DNA from: Lentibacillus siamensis
GTDB taxonomy: Bacteria; Bacillota; Bacilli; Bacillales; Amphibacillaceae
Reading direction: 5' to 3'
Length of the DNA stretch: 64,000 nt
Assembly (NCBI RefSeq): GCF_039522605.1
Contig: NZ_BAAADS010000012.1
Coordinates: 248,001-312,000, forward strand
This document shows positions 61,958 through 64,000 of the stretch, one piece after another. The notes under the pieces were generated by a model. It was given only the letters and a program-made list of their open reading frames with translations, was not told where the DNA came from and did no database searches. The translations under genes were made by a program, and so were the position numbers. Numbering within the stretch: the first letter of the stretch is position 1; every line of letters begins with the position of its first letter.

Positions 61958-62173
61958 TTATCCTTTATGTACACTGTCGTTCGACGAGTGATCCGACAGC
62001 AATTCCTCTTCCAAATTTTTCACTTTCTTTTTCAGCTGATGGGTGTCCTGCATTGTGGTAATGGAAAGTTGTTCCACCTGGCTTTCGACATCATCAAATC
62101 TGTCGCTCATAAATAGCGATAAAATCAGTAATACAACAGCGATTGTAATGACCGATGCTATTGCATAAATCAT
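61958..62173 (-). CDS. Small membrane protein with coiled-coil tail
   Basis: A 71-residue protein with one N-terminal span (about residues 2-21, IYAIASVITIAVVLLILSLF) followed by a coiled-coil-like region (about 27-60, QVEQLSITTMQDTHQLKKKV). No enzyme motif is seen. The start has GGAGGG upstream on the minus strand. Its stop lies 13 bases before the MltG-like gene, so the two form an operon, and their products may work together in the envelope; that last point is inference. Confidence 0.7.
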   Translation of the reverse strand: MIYAIASVITIAVVLLILSLFMSDRFDDVESQVEQLSITTMQDTHQLKKKVKNLEEELLSDHSSNDSVHKG

Positions 62174-62253
62174 AGTTTTCCCTCCATTCCTCTCTAATAG
62201 TTATAACATACAATTAACGAAAGGAAAATCATCAAAATTTAACATTTATGTTC

Positions 62254-62282
62254 TTGAACATTTGCCGTACTTCTGCTATTAT
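62254..62282 (+). promoter_or_regulatory. Sigma-A promoter of rpmG
   Basis: TTGAAC (62254-62259), a 17-base spacer and TATTAT (62277-62282). Confidence 0.7.
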
Positions 62283-62348
62283 AGTTAAGTCTGAGTAGAA
62301 TTTACAGCAGTAGAAAAGCAGGACTTTACAGTTTGGAGGGAAATTATT

Positions 62349-62498
62349 ATGCGCGTAAACATTACATTAGCATGTACAGAAACAGGCGATCGCAATTACA
62401 TCACTACTAAAAATAAGCGTACAAATCCGGAACGCATTGAGCTTATGAAATATAGCCCGCGTCTTAAAAAACACACATTGCACCGCGAAACAAAATAA
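62349..62498 (+). CDS. rpmG: 50S ribosomal protein L33
   Basis: A 49-residue basic protein of the large subunit (RVNITLACTETGDRNYITTK at the start, LKKHTLHRETK at the end). It has only one Cys, so it is the zinc-free C-minus form rather than the four-Cys zinc form. GGAGGGAAA lies before ATG 62349. Its place before the cyclo-ligase gene matches rpmGA of B. subtilis. It is too short for many gene finders. Confidence 0.95.
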   Translation: MRVNITLACTETGDRNYITTKNKRTNPERIELMKYSPRLKKHTLHRETK

Positions 62499-62515
62499 TG
62501 GTATTTTTTGTATAG

Positions 62516-62551
62516 AACTCCTGTCCTTAAATAGTGACGGGAGTTTTGTTG
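62516..62551 (+). terminator. Terminator after rpmG
   Basis: AACTCC-GTC pairs with GAC-GGAGTT with an inner mismatch, followed by a T-rich tail. Confidence 0.75.
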
Positions 62552-62620
62552 TAATGCAGGCGTTTGTGCTTTTATGGCCTTTTAATATATGCTATTAATG
62601 GTAATAGGGGGGGGATTGCT

Positions 62621-63166
62621 GTGGATAAGAAAGAAATGCGAAAGCAAGCTATTAAACGGTTGAAAGATATTCCGGACACTGAAAGAAAGCTTATTGAGGA
62701 AAAGCTTTTGGATAATTTGTTACATTACCATGGCTGGAAAGAAGCTCGTTCAATTGGTGTAACGGTTTCGAATGGGTTTGAATGGACAACAAGACCGATA
62801 ATTGAAAAAGCTTGGGAGGAAGGGAAAGCTGTTTGCGTTCCAAAGTGTCTTCCAAAATTGCGCAAGATGGATTTTTATCAGATACATACGTATGATCAGC
62901 TGGAAATTGTCTACTATAATTTGCTTGAGCCAAAGCCGAATAATTGTAAGAAAGTGAACAAGCAGGAGATTGATCTACTGATCACTCCTGGGTTATTGTT
63001 CGACCAAAAAGGTTATCGTGTTGGATTCGGCGGTGGTTATTATGATCGGTTTTTGGCTGATTTCCCTAATCGGACTGTTTCACTCGCCTCAGAGGAGCAA
63101 GTGGTTAACGAGCTGCCTGTTGAATCGTATGATGTTCCGGTAGATGCGATTATTACAAATACGTAA
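62621..63166 (+). CDS. yqgN: 5-formyltetrahydrofolate cyclo-ligase
   Basis: A 181-residue ATP-dependent enzyme that turns 5-formyl-THF into 5,10-methenyl-THF in folate recycling. The family signature GFGGGYYDRFL (about residues 134-144) and the start KKEMRKQAIKRL are present. The GTG start at 62621 has GGGGGGG upstream; ATG 62633 is the alternative. It lies between rpmG and a ThiF-type gene. Confidence 0.93.
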   Translation: MDKKEMRKQAIKRLKDIPDTERKLIEEKLLDNLLHYHGWKEARSIGVTVSNGFEWTTRPIIEKAWEEGKAVCVPKCLPKLRKMDFYQIHTYDQLEIVYYNLLEPKPNNCKKVNKQEIDLLITPGLLFDQKGYRVGFGGGYYDRFLADFPNRTVSLASEEQVVNELPVESYDVPVDAIITNT

Positions 63167-63189
63167 CTAAATTGTTAGGGGGATTTGCA

Positions 63190-64000
63190 ATGGATTTCAC
63201 TCGCTATTCCAGGCAGATGTTATTTTCTCCTATAAAGGAGAAGGGGCAGCAAAATCTGGCTGACAGTTCAGTTCTGGTAGTTGGTGCCGGGGCATTGGGA
63301 ACGGTAATATGCAACCATCTTGTCAGAGCGGGGGTTGGCAAAATCCGTTTAATCGACCGCGATTATGTGGAACTGAGTAATTTGCAGCGGCAAATGCTCT
63401 TTGATGAAGATGACGTCAGCCAAGCACTGCCAAAAGCAGTTGCCGCCAAGCGTAAACTGGAAAAAATGAATCGTGATGTCACGGTGGAAGCTATTGTGGG
63501 CAATGTTACAAAAGAAAATATGGAGTCGCACATCCAGGGAATGGATGTGGTCATGGATGGTACTGATAATTTTGCAACACGATTTTTGTTAAACGATGCC
63601 TGTGTTAAACACAGTATTCCATTTTCATATGGTGGGGTTGTAAGTTCCAGAGGCATGACTGCATTGTTCATTCCGGATGAAACACCTTGTCTGCGCTGTC
63701 TCATAAAAGAAGGGGGAGAAAGCGGTCAAACCTGTGATACGATCGGAGTCATTGCTCCAGCAGTTGATCTTGTTTCATCTTTACAGTGTACGGAAGTAAT
63801 GAAATACCTGACGGGAAACAAACAACACTTACGGAACACACTGAAGACAATTGATATATGGTATAACCATCAGTATGATATGAAGTTTCCAGAGTTGGAT
63901 CCAGCGTGCCCCGCATGTGGAACACATGAATTCCCGTCATTAACCAAGTCGGCAAAGGAACTGGAAACCATTTTATGCGGACGTGATACGGTGCAGATTC
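63190..64000 (+). CDS. ThiF/MoeB-type adenylyltransferase, partial
   Basis: The frame is open from ATG 63190 to the window edge (270 codons), so the gene is cut at its 3' end. It is an E1-like enzyme that adenylates the C-terminal Gly of a ubiquitin-fold sulfur carrier (ThiS or MoaD). Visible parts: TRYSRQMLFSPIKEKGQQNL, the nucleotide loop VVGAGALGT (about residues 32-40), LIDRDYVELSNLQRQ, MDGTDNF, and two zinc CxxC pairs (CLRC and CPAC). MoeB and ThiF cannot be told apart without the neighbours. GGGGG lies before the start. Confidence 0.9.
   Translation, partial: MDFTRYSRQMLFSPIKEKGQQNLADSSVLVVGAGALGTVICNHLVRAGVGKIRLIDRDYVELSNLQRQMLFDEDDVSQALPKAVAAKRKLEKMNRDVTVEAIVGNVTKENMESHIQGMDVVMDGTDNFATRFLLNDACVKHSIPFSYGGVVSSRGMTALFIPDETPCLRCLIKEGGESGQTCDTIGVIAPAVDLVSSLQCTEVMKYLTGNKQHLRNTLKTIDIWYNHQYDMKFPELDPACPACGTHEFPSLTKSAKELETILCGRDTVQI

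Noticed and set aside
1..64000. CRISPR arrays, prophage, integrases, toxin-antitoxin or defence clusters, secondary-metabolite genes
   Set aside because: No regularly spaced repeats and no proteins of these types were seen; nearly all genes are conserved Bacillaceae core genes in familiar order, so a new multi-gene system is not supported.

Overview
The window is a chromosomal segment of a low-GC, endospore-forming Firmicute of the family Bacillaceae. The reasons are spore genes (gpr, spoIIP, yqfC, yqfD), a HrcA/CIRCE-controlled dnaK operon, competence genes (comEA-EB-EC), a glycyl T-box, and a gene order that closely follows the Bacillus subtilis yqeM-to-yqgN region as I remember it. The dispersed GC-rich intergenic repeats look to me like those of the halophilic Virgibacillus/Oceanobacillus/Lentibacillus group. 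That placement is inference from memory; no search was run.

Layout. 1-3.8 kb: end of a methyltransferase gene, then the late competence genes for DNA binding and uptake. 3.9-8.6 kb: yqzM, holA, rpsT, gpr, spoIIP and a small membrane protein gene. 8.6-20.4 kb: lepA-hemW, then hrcA-grpE-dnaK-dnaJ and the modification genes prmA-rsmE-mtaB. 20.5-24.9 kb: deoC, rpsU, yqeY and a sigma-W type yqeZ-floA-yqfB operon for membrane microdomains. 25-32 kb: yqfC-yqfD-phoH-pgpH-ybeY-dgkA, then era-yqzL-recO. 33-41.3 kb: T-box-glyQ-glyS, ccpN-yqfL and dnaG-sigA. 41.7-48.5 kb: cccA, trmK, yqfO, cshB, nfo and small membrane or spore-type genes. 48.7-51.8 kb: a Na/Pi cotransporter-like gene, a repeat element and a six-tRNA cluster that also holds a broken seventh tRNA. 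52-56 kb: sodA, an MFS transporter and pbpA. 56.2-60.1 kb: pstSCAB with a four-repeat Pho box. 60.2-64 kb: a gene fragment, a Ca/Na antiporter, two small membrane proteins, rpmG, a 5-formyl-THF cyclo-ligase and the start of a ThiF/MoeB E1-like gene.

How it fits together. Most genes are core: translation, chaperones, replication and repair, RNA modification, phosphate uptake. Regulation readable from the DNA includes one perfect CIRCE, one T-box, one exact sigma-W consensus, one exact 11-bp-periodic Pho box, and several sigma-A promoters and intrinsic terminators. I found no phage, integrase, CRISPR array, defence island or biosynthetic cluster, and no clear undescribed multi-gene system. The most interesting material lies between genes: a mosaic repeat family with at least five copies, one as a 456-bp element with terminal inverted repeats and one beside a broken tRNA-Phe; a multi-hairpin, attenuator-like leader before dnaG-sigA; and a nested-hairpin element between sigA and cccA.
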